Positions 18,472-30,190 are shown, counted from the stretch's first letter. The stretch is 64,000 nt of DNA from Mycolicibacterium tusciae JS617 (GCF_000243415.2 NZ_KI912270.1:6281837-6345836); one strand, 5' to 3'. Numbers and translations: made by a program. The notes: generated from the sequence alone by a model not told the origin.

Positions 18472-20027
18472 CCGTGATGCTGACCTTCCAATGTGCGACC
18501 CCGTCGGCCCTTGCGGTCTGGACCGTCTCCATGATGCCTTGGGGCTCGCACGGCTCTGGCGGCCGTGGCGGTTTGGCGCCGATTCTCGGCGGCGGGCTTA
18601 CGGCTCCTGCTGGTGGCGGCCTTGGGCGCTTTCGCTCCTCTGGCACCCGCCGTCGCGCGCGGCCGTGGTTCCTTTTTGGTTGTTTTGCCTCCCGCACCCT
18701 TCGCTCCCTTGGTGCGCAAGCGATCGCGCAACGCCTCGGTGCGGGTCGGCACATACGGCGCGGGCAGGGGCAGTCGCAGCAGGCGGTTGACCCGGTCGTC
18801 ACGCCCGGCGCGCAGGGCAGCCACCGCCTCGGGCTCGTGTCGTGCTGCATTGGCCATGATCCCGATCATCAAGAGCGTTGTCGCCGTTGATGTTCCGCCA
18901 GCGGAGATGAGCGGCAGCTGCAGCCCGGTCACCGGCAGCAGCCCCACCACGTAGCCGACGTTGATGAACACCTGGCCCATCACCCACAGCGTCGCGGTGG
19001 CGGTCAGCAGTCGCAGGAACGGATCTACCGAGCGACGGGCGATCCGCATACCGGTGTAGGCGAACAGCCCGAACAGGCACAGGAGACCGGCCGCCCCGAT
19101 GAACCCGAGTTCCTCACCGATGATCGCGAAGATGAAGTCGTTGTGCGCGTTGGGCAGATAGTTCCATTTCGCCGTGCCCTGTCCCAGCCCGTCGCCGAAG
19201 AAACCACCGTTGGCCAGCGCGAATCGCGCCTGGCGGGCTTGGTAGCCCGACCCTTGGGAGTCGGCGCCGGGATTCAGCCACGACATCACCCGATCGGAGC
19301 GGTAGCCCTCGGCCATCGCCAGTGCAGCCGCCGATGCGACGACAGCCAACAGCGACGACACGAACACCCGCAGCGGTAGACCGGCATACCAGAGCAGACC
19401 CAGAAGGATGATGCCCAGCGACACCGTCTGCCCGAGGTCGGGTTGGGCGACGATGAGCGCCAGCGCGATGACGGCCGCAGGCACCAGCGGAATCAACATC
19501 TCACGCAGTGAGGCCCGCTCCAGGCGACGGGTCGCCAGTAGATGCGCGCCCCACAGCAGGAACGCGATCTTGGCCAGCTCCGACGGCTGCATCGAAAAGC
19601 CGTTGATGACGAACCAGCCTCGAGAACCGTTGGCCACCTTGCCGATTCCCGGGATGAGCACCAGGATCAGCAGGATGATCGAGATGCCGAATCCGGTGAA
19701 CGCCATGCTGCGCATCACGTGGATCGGCATCCGCATCGCGACGTAGAACGCGAACAGGCCGATGATGGTCCACAGCACCTGCCGGGCGAACACCATCCAC
19801 GGCGACCCGTCGGTGTCGTAGGAGTACACGCCCGAGGCGGACAGCACCATCGTCAGGCCCAGCATGACCAGCAGTGCCGCCACGGCGATGATCAGATGGA
19901 ATGACGTCATCGGCCTGCCGAGCCACGCGCCGAAGCGGGTGCGGGGTGCCTGCTCCGCCGACGTGCCGTCGGCCGGTTTGTCGTCACCCGTCCTGCGGAG
20001 CCGCAATCGGGTCAGGATGTTGCTCAT
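18468..20027 (-). CDS. ftsW: Septal peptidoglycan glycosyltransferase FtsW (SEDS family)
   Basis: This 519-aa protein has about ten membrane helices between residues 45 and 400. SEDS landmarks include [20 protein letters not shown], the [19 protein letters not shown] loop, and the C-terminal-core [19 protein letters not shown]. FtsW polymerises lipid II into glycan strands together with the class B PBP encoded by pbpB in the same cluster. The C-terminal tail of about 110 residues is cytoplasmic and very basic (K, R, A), longer than in E. coli, as is usual for mycobacterial FtsW, whose tail can contact FtsZ. It lies 5 bp after murD. Confidence 0.97.
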   Translation of the reverse strand: MSNILTRLRLRRTGDDKPADGTSAEQAPRTRFGAWLGRPMTSFHLIIAVAALLVMLGLTMVLSASGVYSYDTDGSPWMVFARQVLWTIIGLFAFYVAMRMPIHVMRSMAFTGFGISIILLILVLIPGIGKVANGSRGWFVINGFSMQPSELAKIAFLLWGAHLLATRRLERASLREMLIPLVPAAVIALALIVAQPDLGQTVSLGIILLGLLWYAGLPLRVFVSSLLAVVASAAALAMAEGYRSDRVMSWLNPGADSQGSGYQARQARFALANGGFFGDGLGQGTAKWNYLPNAHNDFIFAIIGEELGFIGAAGLLCLFGLFAYTGMRIARRSVDPFLRLLTATATLWVMGQVFINVGYVVGLLPVTGLQLPLISAGGTSTATTLLMIGIMANAARHEPEAVAALRAGRDDRVNRLLRLPLPAPYVPTRTEALRDRLRTKGAKGAGGKTTKKEPRPRATAGARGAKAPKAATSRSRKPAAENRRQTATAARAVRAPRHHGDGPDRKGRRGRTLEGQHHG

Positions 20028-20032
20028 CGCTG

Positions 20033-21463
20033 CTACCGAGACAGGGCGCGCACGGCGGCGGCGAACGCATCGCCGCGATGGCCGTAGCCGCTGAACTGGT
20101 CGAAGGATGCCCCGGCCGGTGCCAGCAGGACGGTGTCCCCAGGTCCGGCGAGACGTGACGCGGCCTCGATGACGGCCGTCATCACCGCCTCGCCAGTCAC
20201 ACCAGTCTCATCTTTCCCATGCACCCCAAAATCCTCCCCCGTCACAGGCTGAACGACGGGGACATCCGGGGCGTGTCGCGATAAAGCATTGGCGACCAGC
20301 TCGCGGTCGCGGCCTATGAGCACCGCTCCAACCAGCCGATTCGCCACCGTCGCCACGAGTTCTTCCACCGAGGCGCCCTTGAGCAGCCCGCCGGCGATCC
20401 AGACCACGCTCGGATATGCCGCGATCGAGGCCTGTGCCGCATGCGGGTTGGTGGCCTTGGAATCGTCGACGTAGGTCACGCCGTCGTGCACGCCAATGAC
20501 CTCGGCGCGGTGGCTGCCCACCTTGAATCCCGCGAGGGCATCCGCGATGGGTGCGGGTGGCACCCCGACCGCGCGGGCCAGTGCCGCCGCGGCCAGTGCG
20601 TCGAGCACCCCGACAGGCCCTTTGACGGGGATGGATGCGGCCGGAGCCAGTTGCCTGCCGCCGGGTGGCGGGTCGGAGAACGCGTTGTCGACGAGCATGC
20701 CGTCCACGACGCCGAGCTCCCCCGCCGCCGGTTCGCCCAGCCGGAAACCGACCCGCACCGAGGCGGCGGCCTTGTCCAGCAGACTCGCGGCGACCGGATC
20801 GTCGAGGCCGGCAACCGCGACCCTGCCGGCCAGGGCGGTCGCCTTGTCCCTCGCGTAGGCCGTCATGCTGCCGTGCCAGTCCAGGTGGTCCTCGGCGACA
20901 TTGAGCACCGCGCCCGCCTCCGGTCGCAGCGACGGCGCCCAGTGCAGTTGGAAGCTGGACAGCTCGACGGCCAATACTTCGGACGGTTCGGCCAGCACGT
21001 CGAGCACCGGGTTGCCGATGTTGCCGCACAGCACCGCGCGACGACCCGCGGCGATCAGCATCGCGTGCAGCATCGACGTCGTGGTGGTCTTGCCGTTGGT
21101 TCCGGTGACGACGAGCCATTGCCGCGGCGGGCCGAAGTGGCCGGAACTGTCCAGCCGCCACGCTAATTCGACGTCTCCCCAGATCGGCACACCGGCGTTG
21201 GCGGCGGCGGCCAGCACGGGCGTCGTCGGCGCAAATCCGGGGCTCGTCACCACGAGGTCGTACTCGGCGATGTGCGCCTGCGCTTCGGCGGCGGTGACCA
21301 CTTTCGCGGGGGTGATGAGCCGCTGCAACGCCAGCGGATCGTCGTCGCAAATCGTCAGCCGAACGCCCGTCGGCTCCAGCACGGCGCTCACCGAACGCCC
21401 GGTGATGCCTGCGCCCGTCACCAGGATGCGCGCCCCCGGCACCAACAGAGAAAGATCGCTCAT
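20033..21463 (-). CDS. murD: UDP-N-acetylmuramoyl-L-alanine--D-glutamate ligase MurD
   Basis: This 476-aa ligase adds D-glutamate to the growing UDP-MurNAc peptide. Seen in order are an N-terminal Rossmann-like domain ([12 protein letters not shown]), the ATP loop [13 protein letters not shown] (about residues 118-130), the [13 protein letters not shown] segment, and the C-terminal [13 protein letters not shown] motif that marks MurD. The end, [14 protein letters not shown], matches the MurD terminus. It begins 1 bp after the mraY stop and is followed after 5 bp by ftsW, so all three are presumably on one message. Confidence 0.98.
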   Translation of the reverse strand: MSDLSLLVPGARILVTGAGITGRSVSAVLEPTGVRLTICDDDPLALQRLITPAKVVTAAEAQAHIAEYDLVVTSPGFAPTTPVLAAAANAGVPIWGDVELAWRLDSSGHFGPPRQWLVVTGTNGKTTTTSMLHAMLIAAGRRAVLCGNIGNPVLDVLAEPSEVLAVELSSFQLHWAPSLRPEAGAVLNVAEDHLDWHGSMTAYARDKATALAGRVAVAGLDDPVAASLLDKAAASVRVGFRLGEPAAGELGVVDGMLVDNAFSDPPPGGRQLAPAASIPVKGPVGVLDALAAAALARAVGVPPAPIADALAGFKVGSHRAEVIGVHDGVTYVDDSKATNPHAAQASIAAYPSVVWIAGGLLKGASVEELVATVANRLVGAVLIGRDRELVANALSRHAPDVPVVQPVTGEDFGVHGKDETGVTGEAVMTAVIEAASRLAGPGDTVLLAPAGASFDQFSGYGHRGDAFAAAVRALSR

Positions 21464-21464
21464 G

Positions 21465-22544
21465 TCAGCCGCCGACGGCGGTGAACCACTCGCTGTAGAA
21501 CAGCGCGACGCCGAGTCCGCAGGAGATCGCCGTCAACAGCCAGAAGCGGATGATCACCGTGGTTTCGGCCCACCCCACCAATTCGAAGTGGTGATGGAAC
21601 GGCGCCATGCGGAACACCCGGCGCCCGGTCGTGCGGAACGCCAAAATCTGAACGACGACCGAGGTGACCTCGGCGACGAACAGCGCACCGAGCACAACCG
21701 CGAGCATCTCGGTGCGGCTGGTGACCGACAACCCGGCGATGACGCCGCCCAGCGCAAGTGACCCGGTGTCGCCCATGAAGATCTTGGCGGGGGCGGCATT
21801 CCACCACAGGAACCCGATGCAGGCACCCGCTGTCGCCGCGGCGATGATCGCAAGGTCCAGCGGGTCGCGCACGTTGTAGCAGCCCAGCCCGGGGCTGATC
21901 GCGCACGCGTTGCGGAACTGCCAGAAGGTGATCAACACGTACGCCGCGCACACCATCGCCATGGCACCGGCGGCCAGCCCGTCGAGACCGTCGGTGAAGT
22001 TCACCGCGTTGGACCACGCATAGATCATCGTCACGCAGAACAAGATGAACAGCGCGGGCGGCAATGTGACCGTGGCGATCTCGCGAACATACGACAAGTC
22101 CGGGCTGCCCGGCGTGAGCCCGTCGGAGTTGCGGAACTGCAGCGCGAGCACACCGAATATCACCGCAGCAGAAAGGATCCCGACGGTCTTGGCCGTCTTG
22201 TTCAGGCCCAGGTTGCGTGACCGCCGGATCTTGATCAAGTCGTCGGTGAACCCGACGAAGCCCAGCGCGGTCGCCAGCGCCAGTACCAGCAGGCCCGACG
22301 CCGATGGGCCCTTGCCGTCGATCACCACACCCACGAGGTGGGTGCCGAGATACGACGCCCAGATGCCTGCGACGATGGCCACCCCGCCCATCGACGGTGT
22401 GCCCCGCTTCTTGTGATGGCTCGGCGGACCGTCCTCGCGGATCTCGTGGCCGAAGCCCTGCTTGGTGAACAGCCGGATCAGCACGGGGGTGAGCAGGATC
22501 GAGACCGTCAGCGCAATTCCGACGGAGATGAGGATCTGCCTCAT
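21465..22544 (-). CDS. mraY: Phospho-MurNAc-pentapeptide transferase MraY (MurX)
   Basis: This 359-aa polytopic protein has about ten membrane helices and transfers phospho-MurNAc-pentapeptide to decaprenyl phosphate to form lipid I. Diagnostic motifs are [13 protein letters not shown] near the N terminus, [15 protein letters not shown] with the metal-binding aspartates, [12 protein letters not shown], and the HHHFE-containing [11 protein letters not shown]. The ATG at 22544 overlaps the murF stop by 4 bp, and murD begins 1 bp after its end. Confidence 0.98.
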   Translation of the reverse strand: MRQILISVGIALTVSILLTPVLIRLFTKQGFGHEIREDGPPSHHKKRGTPSMGGVAIVAGIWASYLGTHLVGVVIDGKGPSASGLLVLALATALGFVGFTDDLIKIRRSRNLGLNKTAKTVGILSAAVIFGVLALQFRNSDGLTPGSPDLSYVREIATVTLPPALFILFCVTMIYAWSNAVNFTDGLDGLAAGAMAMVCAAYVLITFWQFRNACAISPGLGCYNVRDPLDLAIIAAATAGACIGFLWWNAAPAKIFMGDTGSLALGGVIAGLSVTSRTEMLAVVLGALFVAEVTSVVVQILAFRTTGRRVFRMAPFHHHFELVGWAETTVIIRFWLLTAISCGLGVALFYSEWFTAVGG

Positions 22545-24073
22545 GGGGTGGGGTCCCCACGATCGGCGATCAGGACGTCGGCGAGTGCGCCCAGCCCGGC
22601 GGAGTTGGAGGCTTTCACCAGCACCACGTCGCCGGCCCGCAGCTCGGACCGAAGCACTGCCAGCGCGGCGTCGGCGTCGGCGACCATGGTGGCCTCAGAG
22701 CCCCACGACCCCTCCATCACCGCGCCGTGGTGCATGGCGCTCATAGCCCTCCCGGTTCCGATGACGATCAGTCGTGACACATCTAATCGCACGGCCAACC
22801 GGCCGATGTTGTCATGCTCCGATATCGCGTCGTCACCGAGTTCGGCCATCTCGCCCAAAACGGCCCAGCTGCGACGTCGCCCACCCTCCGGCCCTGGGCC
22901 CTGCTCGCCCGCCCCGCGCGCCATCCAGGCCAGCGCCTTGAGCCCGGCACGCATGGAGTCGGGGTTGGCGTTGTAGGCGTCGTTGACGATCGTGACGCCG
23001 TCCGGGCGGGTGGCGACCTGCATGCGGTGTCGCGACGCCGGGCCCGCCGCCGCCAGTGCGGCGGCCACCTGCTCGAGCGTCGCGCCGCATTCCAGCGCGA
23101 CGGCCGCCGCGCACAGCGCGTTGGACACCTGGTGGTCGCCGTGCACCGCCAGGGCGACATCGACTTGGCCGCCATCGGTGTGCAGCCTGAACCGCGGCCG
23201 GGCCAACTCGTCGAGCGTCACCGCATCCGCCCACACCTGCACGTCGCGGGCTCCCGGCTCCCTGGACACGCGCACGACGCGCGCCGCCGTCGTCTCGGCC
23301 ATGGCGGCCACCGTCGAATCGTCGACATTGAGGATCACCGCGCCCGATGACGGAACAGCTTGCGGCAGTTCGGCTTTCGTCGCAGCGATCGCCTCCCGAG
23401 AACCGAATTCGCCGAGGTGTGCGGTGCCGACGTTGAGCACGACCGCGATCGAGGGCGGCGCGATTGCCGCCAGCGCCGCGATGTTCCCTCGGTGCCGCGC
23501 GGACATCTCCAGCACCAGGTAGTCGGTGGCTTCGGATGCCCGAAGGACCGTCCACGGATGGCCGAGTTCGTTGTTGAACGAGCCCGGCGGCGCGATGACC
23601 TGGCCCAGCGGGGTGAGCACCGCCGCAAGCAGATCCTTGGTCGAGGTCTTGCCCGACGAGCCGGTGACACCGACGATCGTCAGCCCGCCGTCCACCAGCT
23701 TCTCGGCGACGGCTGCGGCCAGCCGGGCCAGGGCGGCCAGCACCGCCGCGCCGGAGCCGTCGATGTCGTGTTCGAGCACGCTGGCGGTTTCCTCGCCGGT
23801 CGGCGGGGCACCGGGGTCGACGACGATCGCGGGCACTCCGACGGGCCGCGCGGCCAGCACCGCGACCGCTCCTTGTTCGACCGCCGACGCGGCGAAGTCG
23901 TGTCCGTTCGAGCGGGCACCGGGCAGCGCGAGGAACAGCCCGCCTGGTCCTACGGCCCTCGAGTCGAACTCGACGGTCCCGGTGACCCGGGTGGCGGCCG
24001 CCTGTTCGGGGCTGATGTCGGCAAGTCGTCCACCGACGATGTGGGCGATCTCGGCGATCGTCAGGTCGATCAC
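22541..24073 (-). CDS. murF: UDP-MurNAc-tripeptide--D-Ala-D-Ala ligase MurF
   Basis: This 510-aa ligase attaches D-Ala-D-Ala to the tripeptide precursor. It has the N-terminal MurF domain ([25 protein letters not shown]), the ATP loop [14 protein letters not shown] (about residues 135-147), [14 protein letters not shown], and the [15 protein letters not shown] signature typical of MurF. An ATGA overlap joins it to murE upstream, and another joins it to mraY downstream. A stretch near residue 415, rich in Gly, Glu and Pro, is a little longer than in shorter orthologues but does not break any motif. Confidence 0.98.
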   Translation of the reverse strand: MIDLTIAEIAHIVGGRLADISPEQAAATRVTGTVEFDSRAVGPGGLFLALPGARSNGHDFAASAVEQGAVAVLAARPVGVPAIVVDPGAPPTGEETASVLEHDIDGSGAAVLAALARLAAAVAEKLVDGGLTIVGVTGSSGKTSTKDLLAAVLTPLGQVIAPPGSFNNELGHPWTVLRASEATDYLVLEMSARHRGNIAALAAIAPPSIAVVLNVGTAHLGEFGSREAIAATKAELPQAVPSSGAVILNVDDSTVAAMAETTAARVVRVSREPGARDVQVWADAVTLDELARPRFRLHTDGGQVDVALAVHGDHQVSNALCAAAVALECGATLEQVAAALAAAGPASRHRMQVATRPDGVTIVNDAYNANPDSMRAGLKALAWMARGAGEQGPGPEGGRRRSWAVLGEMAELGDDAISEHDNIGRLAVRLDVSRLIVIGTGRAMSAMHHGAVMEGSWGSEATMVADADAALAVLRSELRAGDVVLVKASNSAGLGALADVLIADRGDPTP

Positions 24074-25605
24074 GGGCGGTGCCCCAACGCCTCGAGCGCG
24101 TTGGCGACCTCGTCGCGGTCGTCAAACGGCCGCGTCACGCCGTGGCTGGTTTGTCCCGGCTCGTGGCCTTTACCCGCGACGAGCACGATGTCACCGGGTT
24201 GTGCCCAGGCGACCGCGTAGTCGATGGCCTCGCGACGGTCGCCGAACTCGACGACTTCTGCGCGGCTGTCCAGCGTGCCCGCGATGATGGCCGCTCGGAT
24301 CGCCGCCGGCTCCTCGCCCCGGGGGTTGTCGTCGGTGACCACGACGAGATCGGCCAGTTCGGCGGCGACCCGGCCCATCGGTTCGCGCTTGCCCGCGTCC
24401 CGATTACCTCCGGCGCCGAACACCACGGCCAGCCGCCCGGTGCCTTGCTCGCGCAGCGTCTGCAGCACCGCCTGCAAAGCGCCGGGCTTGTGCGCATAGT
24501 CGACCAGCGCGAGAAACGGTTGTCCGCGGTCGACGGTTTCCAGGCGGCCGGGAACTCTGGCCGTCCGCAGACCGAGCGCCGCCTGCTCCGGCGACACCCC
24601 GACGGCGTCCAGCAGAGCCACCGCCAGCAGACAGTTCGCCACGTTGTAGCGGCCCGGCAAGGCGATGCTCAGCCCGTGATGTACGCCGGCCGGATCAACG
24701 GCAACGAATTCCTGGGCACCGCCGCCGGAGCCCGCGCCGAGTATGCGCACATCGTCGACCCGCCAATCGGCGTCGCGCCCAGTGGCGCTGACGGACACCG
24801 GATGATCTGCGAGCGCGGCGATCGCGCGGCCGGCCTCGTCGTCGACGCACACCACCGAAACGCTTGCGTGCGTTGCAGATTCGGGGTCGAACAATTGCGC
24901 CTTGGCGTCGAAATAGTCCTGCATCGTCGGATGGAAGTCCAGGTGGTCTCGGGACAGATTGGTGAATCCGCCGATCGCGAACCGCACGCCGTCCACGCGT
25001 CCGAGGGTCAGCGCATGGCTCGACACCTCCATGACCACGGTGTCGACTCCCTGTTCGACCATCATGGCGAGCAACGCCTGCAGATCAGGGGCTTCCGGCG
25101 TGGTCAGAGCGCTCGGCTGATCGCGCCCGTCGATGCGGATGCCGACCGTCCCGATGAGCCCCGGCATCCGGTCAGCCGAACGCAGGCCGGCCTCGACGAG
25201 ATATGTGGTGGTCGTCTTGCCCGATGTCCCGGTGACGCCGATGACTCGTAGCTTTTCCGACGGATGCCCGTAGACCATGGCGGCGACCTCGCCCAGCACC
25301 GAGCGCGGATCCGGATGAATGAGGACCGGAACGTCGATATCGCCGCCGATCTCGGCGACTCCGGCGGCGTCGGTGAGGATCGCAGATGCCCCGCGTGAAA
25401 CGGCGTCAGCCGCGTAGCGCGCGCCGTGCGACGACGCGCCCGACAGGGCGGCGAACAGGTCGGAGGCCACCACGTCCTGGCTGCGCAGCGTCACCCCGGT
25501 GATCGGGATGTCAGGGATGCGGACACCGCGCGCCGGCACCGCCGCCACCTGCTCGGCAAGAAGTGCGAGCACGCTGCCGACAGGGTGGCTGGGACGCAGG
25601 TTCAT
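24070..25605 (-). CDS. murE: UDP-MurNAc-L-Ala-D-Glu--meso-diaminopimelate ligase MurE
   Basis: This 511-aa ligase adds the third stem residue. The ATP loop is [12 protein letters not shown], and the carbamylated-lysine region follows [19 protein letters not shown]. The substrate motif DDNPRGE near residue 424 is the one that selects meso-diaminopimelate rather than lysine, in keeping with a mycobacterial wall. The C terminus carries AGKGHEPGQ and the FDDRDEV signature. It starts 44 bp downstream of pbpB, whereas in M. tuberculosis several genes including a PE_PGRS gene separate these two, so this window shows the simpler arrangement. Confidence 0.98.
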   Translation of the reverse strand: MNLRPSHPVGSVLALLAEQVAAVPARGVRIPDIPITGVTLRSQDVVASDLFAALSGASSHGARYAADAVSRGASAILTDAAGVAEIGGDIDVPVLIHPDPRSVLGEVAAMVYGHPSEKLRVIGVTGTSGKTTTTYLVEAGLRSADRMPGLIGTVGIRIDGRDQPSALTTPEAPDLQALLAMMVEQGVDTVVMEVSSHALTLGRVDGVRFAIGGFTNLSRDHLDFHPTMQDYFDAKAQLFDPESATHASVSVVCVDDEAGRAIAALADHPVSVSATGRDADWRVDDVRILGAGSGGGAQEFVAVDPAGVHHGLSIALPGRYNVANCLLAVALLDAVGVSPEQAALGLRTARVPGRLETVDRGQPFLALVDYAHKPGALQAVLQTLREQGTGRLAVVFGAGGNRDAGKREPMGRVAAELADLVVVTDDNPRGEEPAAIRAAIIAGTLDSRAEVVEFGDRREAIDYAVAWAQPGDIVLVAGKGHEPGQTSHGVTRPFDDRDEVANALEALGHRP

Positions 25606-25649
25606 CGCGAGAACAACTTACCGGCCCGGTGCGCGACCTACCGCAGCGC

Positions 25650-27572
25650 TCAGTCTGCCTGCAGCGTCAGCCGCGGGCCTTCGGGTGAGAGCGGCACGTT
25701 CTCGCGCTGGAGCAGCCAGGCGGCGATGTTGTGGAACAGCGGCGCCGCCGTCGTCCCGGGCTGGCCGTCGGCGGTGCGGTGCGGGTTGTCCATCATCACG
25801 CCGATGACGTAGCGCGGATCGTCGGTCGTGGCGATGCCCGCGAAGGTGATCCAGTAGACGTCGTCGTAGTAGCAGCCGCACCCGGGGTTGATCTGCTGGG
25901 CGGTACCCGTCTTACCGGAGAGCTGGTAGCCCTCGACGGCACCCTGCGATCCGGTGCCCTGCTGGACGCCCATCGGATCGCGTTGCAGCGTTGCGCGCAG
26001 CATCTGCCGCACCGTCTGCGCGGTCTGCGCCGATACCACGCGCACCCCTGCGGGCCGGGGTTCGTCGGTGCGGGTGCCGTCGGGAGCGATGGTGGATTTG
26101 AGGATGCGCGGGGGGATGCGCACACCGTCGTTGGCGATCGCCTGGTACATACCCGTCATTTGTAGCAATGACATCGAAAGGCCTTGCCCGATAGGCAAGT
26201 TGGAGAACGTGCTACCCGACCACTGATCGATCGGCGGGACCAGGCCCGCACTCTCGCCCGGCAGTCCGACACCGGTGCGCTGCCCGAGACCGAACTTGCG
26301 GACCATCTCGGCGTAACGCTCCGGCCCGAGACGCTGGGCCAGCATCAGCGTGCCGACGTTGGAGGACTTCCCGAAGATGCCGGTGGTGGTGTACGGCATG
26401 GTGCCGTGCTCCCAGGCATCGCCGACGGTGACACCGCCCATATTGATCGAGCCCGGCACCTGCAGCACCTCGTCGGGGTTCGACAGTCCGTACTCGATCA
26501 CCGACGCGGCGGTGATGATCTTGTTGACCGATCCTGGTTCGAACGGCGACGACACCGCGGGGTTGCCCAGTTGCCGGTGTTCCTGGCGCCCGATGTCCTG
26601 GCTTGGATCGAAGGTGCTGTCGTTCGCCATCGCAAGCACCTCACCGGTTTTCGCGTCCAGCACCACGGCTGACGCGTTCTTGGCACCGGAGAGGTCTTTG
26701 GCCTGCTGGACTTGCTGCTGCACGTAGAACTGGATGTCGTCGTCGAGGGTCAGCATGACCGTCGACCCGTCGACCGCATCGTGGCGGTTGCGATAGCTTC
26801 CCGGGATCACGACACCGTCGGAGCCGCGGTCATAGGTGACCGAACCGTCGGCCCCGGCCAGGACCGCATCCAGCGAGTCCTCCATCCCCAGCAGGCCGTG
26901 GCCGTCCCAGTCGATTCCACCGACGATGTTGGCCGCGAGCGATCCACCCGGGTACTGCCGCAGATCCTGACGCTCCGAGCCGACTTCGGGGAATTTGGAG
27001 GTGATGGCATCGGCGATGGCCGGATCGACCGCGCGGGCGAGGTAGACGAATGACTCGTTGCTCTTGAGCTTCTTCATCACCGTGGCGGCATTGGGCTTGT
27101 TGTTCAGCCGCAGGGCGATTTCGGCGGCGATGTCGCGCATCCTGGCGTCCGGATCCGGCGCCTCAGATGTCTTCGCCTGCGCCTCGGCCCACAGCTTGCG
27201 CACCTTGACCGGCTGGAACGTCAGCGCGCGCGCTTCGATCGTGAATGCCAGCTTGTCGTTGTTGCGGTCCACGATCGCCCCACGTACGGCCTGGTCGACA
27301 TCGGTGACCTTGAGCTGGCTCGCCGCCTCGGCGCGCAGGCCTTCGGCCCGCGGCACCTGGAGGTTGAACAACTGCGCCGCGGCGACGATCAGCACCAGGA
27401 AGATGACGGCGTTGCCGACTCGATGCCGGAACACGAACGACGCGCTGCGCAGGCCGCTGTCGGACGCCGCGGTGCGGGTGCGCCGGGACCGTGCGGACCG
27501 TTCCTGCGTCTTCACCGTCGCGCGCGACTTCGACTTACCGGCACCGGGCGCGGAGCCCTTGCCGCGGCTCAT
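25650..27572 (-). CDS. pbpB: Septal class B penicillin-binding protein PbpB (FtsI, PBP3)
   Basis: This 640-aa transpeptidase has a basic cytoplasmic tail (about residues 1-48), one membrane helix (GNAVIFLVLIVAAAQLF), a PBP dimerisation domain beginning VRGAIVDRN, and a transpeptidase domain. Its active-site motifs are EPGSVNKI (SxxK, near residue 342), GKSSNVG (SxN, near 400) and SGKTGTA (KTG, near 552). It cross-links septal peptidoglycan as the partner of FtsW. The start overlaps the end of the FtsL-like gene by 4 bp, which fits the known FtsL-FtsI pairing. Confidence 0.97.
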   Translation of the reverse strand: MSRGKGSAPGAGKSKSRATVKTQERSARSRRTRTAASDSGLRSASFVFRHRVGNAVIFLVLIVAAAQLFNLQVPRAEGLRAEAASQLKVTDVDQAVRGAIVDRNNDKLAFTIEARALTFQPVKVRKLWAEAQAKTSEAPDPDARMRDIAAEIALRLNNKPNAATVMKKLKSNESFVYLARAVDPAIADAITSKFPEVGSERQDLRQYPGGSLAANIVGGIDWDGHGLLGMEDSLDAVLAGADGSVTYDRGSDGVVIPGSYRNRHDAVDGSTVMLTLDDDIQFYVQQQVQQAKDLSGAKNASAVVLDAKTGEVLAMANDSTFDPSQDIGRQEHRQLGNPAVSSPFEPGSVNKIITAASVIEYGLSNPDEVLQVPGSINMGGVTVGDAWEHGTMPYTTTGIFGKSSNVGTLMLAQRLGPERYAEMVRKFGLGQRTGVGLPGESAGLVPPIDQWSGSTFSNLPIGQGLSMSLLQMTGMYQAIANDGVRIPPRILKSTIAPDGTRTDEPRPAGVRVVSAQTAQTVRQMLRATLQRDPMGVQQGTGSQGAVEGYQLSGKTGTAQQINPGCGCYYDDVYWITFAGIATTDDPRYVIGVMMDNPHRTADGQPGTTAAPLFHNIAAWLLQRENVPLSPEGPRLTLQAD

Positions 27573-28624
27573 GCCGGCGCGCCGGGTACTGGCGCGGCGG
27601 CCGGTCCCGGCAGCGCCGCCTGGCCGGGCGCCTGAGGTGTCGCTGCGGCAGGCGGCACTTGCAGCGGCTGCTGCAGCAGGGGTGCCGACGGTGCGGCCGG
27701 TGTGGCCGGCATCGGCCCCAGGGCGGGCAATGTGCCGGGCGCTGCGTGCGGCACCTCGGCGCCGGGGGCGGCCACCGGCGGAACGGCGGGCATGTTCGGC
27801 ACCGGCTGGCCTGCGCCTGGCAGCGGCTGACTGGCGCCGGGGGCGGGCACCAGCGCACGCTGCGGAAGACGCACAGTCAGCTCACGCGGATCGGTGACAC
27901 GCGCCGCCGGTGCCTGCGGTGGTGCGGGCGGCGCCTCCTCGGGCAGCGGCGAGTTCAGCGGTGGCGGCGGAACGCCTTCGGCGGGTTTGGGGGTGCCGAC
28001 CACGATCCAGTTGCCCGTGGGGTCCTGCACGAGGTGCGCGGTGTCGCGGGACGGGATCATGCCGAGGCCGCGCGCCGCCTCGGCCAACGCTGGCGCGGCC
28101 TGCGCCTCGAGGACGTCGCGCTCCAACGCTTCCTTCTGTTGCAGCAGAGCCTGATTCGTCTCACGGGCGGAGCCGAGTTGGTAGGACCGCTCAGCGGCGT
28201 CGGTCGACAGCCACAGGGTTGTCCCCAGACCCGCGCCAAGCGATCCGATGACCAGGACGACGAACGGCACCCTGGCGATCAGGGTACGAGGACGCAGGTC
28301 GAGCGACGCCAGTTTGACGATGATGCGCTCACGCAGCGGAGGCCGGACGACCTTGGGCGCCTTGGCTTTACGCGCCTTGGCCCGCGCCTTGGCCTGGCCC
28401 GCGCTCTTCGGCCGCGCGGGAGCGTTCGTCGGCCGCGCAGTCGGATTGGTCTGTGGCCCCGACCGTCGTGGACGCTGGTCGCGGCTGGGCTTGCGCCGCG
28501 ACGGTGCCTCGCTCGGGCGACCACCGTTTCGGGCGTCGCGCCGGCGCTCGTCGTTCCCGCGAGCCGGTGCCGAGCGTTTGACCTGCTTGCCCTGCTTTGC
28601 CTGCTTGCTCTGCTTGGCCCTCAT
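27569..28624 (-). CDS. ftsL: Proline-rich FtsL-like bitopic division protein (Rv2164c-like)
   Basis: This 351-aa protein sits where ftsL sits in other dcw clusters, between rsmH and pbpB, and has the expected topology. A very basic N-terminal tail (Lys/Gln/Arg repeats, about residues 1-110) is followed by one membrane helix (about 117-138) and a short coiled coil (about 140-180, [20 protein letters not shown]). After that comes a long, unusual Pro/Ala/Val-rich external tail of about 140 residues. FtsL would stabilise FtsQ and activate FtsW-PbpB. The proline-rich tail is far longer than the roughly 100-aa FtsL of E. coli but is normal for mycobacteria. The assignment rests on position and topology more than on sequence. 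Confidence 0.82.
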   Translation of the reverse strand: MRAKQSKQAKQGKQVKRSAPARGNDERRRDARNGGRPSEAPSRRKPSRDQRPRRSGPQTNPTARPTNAPARPKSAGQAKARAKARKAKAPKVVRPPLRERIIVKLASLDLRPRTLIARVPFVVLVIGSLGAGLGTTLWLSTDAAERSYQLGSARETNQALLQQKEALERDVLEAQAAPALAEAARGLGMIPSRDTAHLVQDPTGNWIVVGTPKPAEGVPPPPLNSPLPEEAPPAPPQAPAARVTDPRELTVRLPQRALVPAPGASQPLPGAGQPVPNMPAVPPVAAPGAEVPHAAPGTLPALGPMPATPAAPSAPLLQQPLQVPPAAATPQAPGQAALPGPAAAPVPGAPA

Positions 28625-29784
28625 CGTGACTCCCCCACCTTCTCCAGCGCCCGTAGCCGCACAGATGCGCTACGCGGATTCAATGCGATCTCCTCGGCCC
28701 CGGCGCGCTCGGCACCGCGGGTCAAGGAGACGAATTCGGGTTCATGCCCGGGTAATTCGACCGGAAGGCCGGGTGGCGTCTTGGAGGCGGTGGCCGCCGC
28801 GAACTGGTTCTTCACGATGCGGTCCTCCAAAGATTGGTAGGCCATCACCACGATCCGGCCGCCCGGGGTAAGCGCCGCCAGCGCGGCGGGCAACGCGTCC
28901 CGTAGCGAGTCCAGCTCGCCGTTGACGGCGATGCGCAACGCCTGAAAGGTCCGCTTGGCCGGATGGCCGCCGGTCCGGCGGGCCGGTGCTGGAATCGCCT
29001 GGTACAACAACTCCACCAGCTCAGCGGTGGTCGAGAACGGTCGGCTGGCGCGCCTGCGGGTGATCCGCGACGCAATACGACTGGCGAAGCGCTCCTCGCC
29101 GAATTCGCGCAGCAGGCGTGCCAGTGCCCGCTCGTCGTAGGTGTTGAGGACGTCGGCCGCGGTCAGCGGCGCATCCGGGTCCATCCTCATATCAAGGGGC
29201 GCGTCCGACGCGTAGGAGAAACCGCGCTCGGTGCGGTCGAGTTGCATGGACGAGACCCCGAGGTCGAAGAGGATGCCGGCAACCGAGAAGTCGTCGCTGC
29301 CTGCCCAGTAACCGGATTGCTCCAGCGCGCCTTCGATCCCGTCGTAGCGGGTGCGCACCAGCAGCACACGGTCGCCGAACCCGGACAACCGCTCGCCCGC
29401 GAGCCAGAGGGCGTTCGGATCGCGATCCAGGCCGACCAGCCGCAGGGCGGGGAACTGGGTGAGGAACCGCTCGGCATGGCCGCCTGCGCCGAGGGTGGCG
29501 TCGACGAGCACGGCGCCACTGCCATCGGGACCATTGCGGGTCAGTGCCGGAGCCAGGAGTTCGACACAGCGGTCGAGCAGAACGGGGATGTGGTCGGGCA
29601 TCGCTGCGGATCCCTCCAAGCCTCCGGTGGGGGCCCCTGCATCGAGGTCCCTGTCCGAGTTCGCGGACCTGGCGTCGGGGAAGTACGCCAGGGCCGATTC
29701 GGACAGAGGCCACGATGCACGAGCAACGTGCCGGTCGAGTCCCGCATCAGCGGCAGCCTCAGATGATGTCGTGCAGAGCTTCAT
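28621..29784 (-). CDS. rsmH: 16S rRNA m4C1402 methyltransferase RsmH (MraW)
   Basis: This enzyme methylates N4 of C1402 in 16S rRNA. The SAM-binding motif is [13 protein letters not shown], followed by [40 protein letters not shown] and [14 protein letters not shown], all typical of RsmH. The classical N terminus would be at [10 protein letters not shown], but an upstream extension of about 61 residues contains ALAYFPDAR and SSDRDL-like sequence resembling the M. tuberculosis protein. The longer start, ATG 29784 inside the 3' end of mraZ (26-bp overlap), is therefore chosen. The stop overlaps the FtsL-like gene by 4 bp. Confidence 0.93.
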   Translation of the reverse strand: MKLCTTSSEAAADAGLDRHVARASWPLSESALAYFPDARSANSDRDLDAGAPTGGLEGSAAMPDHIPVLLDRCVELLAPALTRNGPDGSGAVLVDATLGAGGHAERFLTQFPALRLVGLDRDPNALWLAGERLSGFGDRVLLVRTRYDGIEGALEQSGYWAGSDDFSVAGILFDLGVSSMQLDRTERGFSYASDAPLDMRMDPDAPLTAADVLNTYDERALARLLREFGEERFASRIASRITRRRASRPFSTTAELVELLYQAIPAPARRTGGHPAKRTFQALRIAVNGELDSLRDALPAALAALTPGGRIVVMAYQSLEDRIVKNQFAAATASKTPPGLPVELPGHEPEFVSLTRGAERAGAEEIALNPRSASVRLRALEKVGESR

Positions 29785-30190
29785 CTGTGGCCGCGGAGAA
29801 GTTCTCTTCGTGGGACTGCTGGTATTCCTGCCACGCCGCCGAATCCCAGATTTCCAGGTAGTCGACCGATCCGATCACCACACAGTCCTTCGAGAGGTTG
29901 GCGTAACGACGATGATCGGCCGACAAGGTGATCCGGCCTTGTGTGTCGGGGTGCTGTTCGTCAGTGGCCGCGGCGAGATTTCGCAGGAACGCCCGAGCCT
30001 CCGGATTGCTCCTCGATGCCTGCGACGCCCGTCGTGCCAGCTTTTCGAACTCCGCGCGCGGATAGACGGCAAGGCTGTGATCTTGGCCTTTGGTGACCAT
30101 CAACCCTCCTGCCAGCGCGTCGCGGAACTTGGCGGGCAATGTGAGCCGCCCTTTGTCATCGAGCTTTGGCGTGTAGGTGCCGAGAAACAT
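29759..30190 (-). CDS. mraZ: Transcriptional regulator MraZ
   Basis: This 143-aa protein consists of two SpoVT/AbrB-like MraZ repeats, [20 protein letters not shown] and, in the second half, [14 protein letters not shown]. It forms ring-shaped oligomers that bind repeated TGGGN boxes upstream of its own operon and control dcw expression. ATG 30190 is chosen over the longer open frame because GGAGG lies 7-8 bases upstream and the protein then begins at the family-standard MFLG. It is the first gene of the cluster, and matching DNA boxes are present 45-79 bp upstream. Confidence 0.97.
   Translation of the reverse strand: MFLGTYTPKLDDKGRLTLPAKFRDALAGGLMVTKGQDHSLAVYPRAEFEKLARRASQASRSNPEARAFLRNLAAATDEQHPDTQGRITLSADHRRYANLSKDCVVIGSVDYLEIWDSAAWQEYQQSHEENFSAATDEALHDII

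Noticed and set aside
21460..22560. A 366-codon open frame on the minus strand parallel to mraY
   Set aside because: It lies one frame off the recognised MraY sequence, is full of Arg, Gly and Ala as expected for a GC-rich shadow, and has no family motif.
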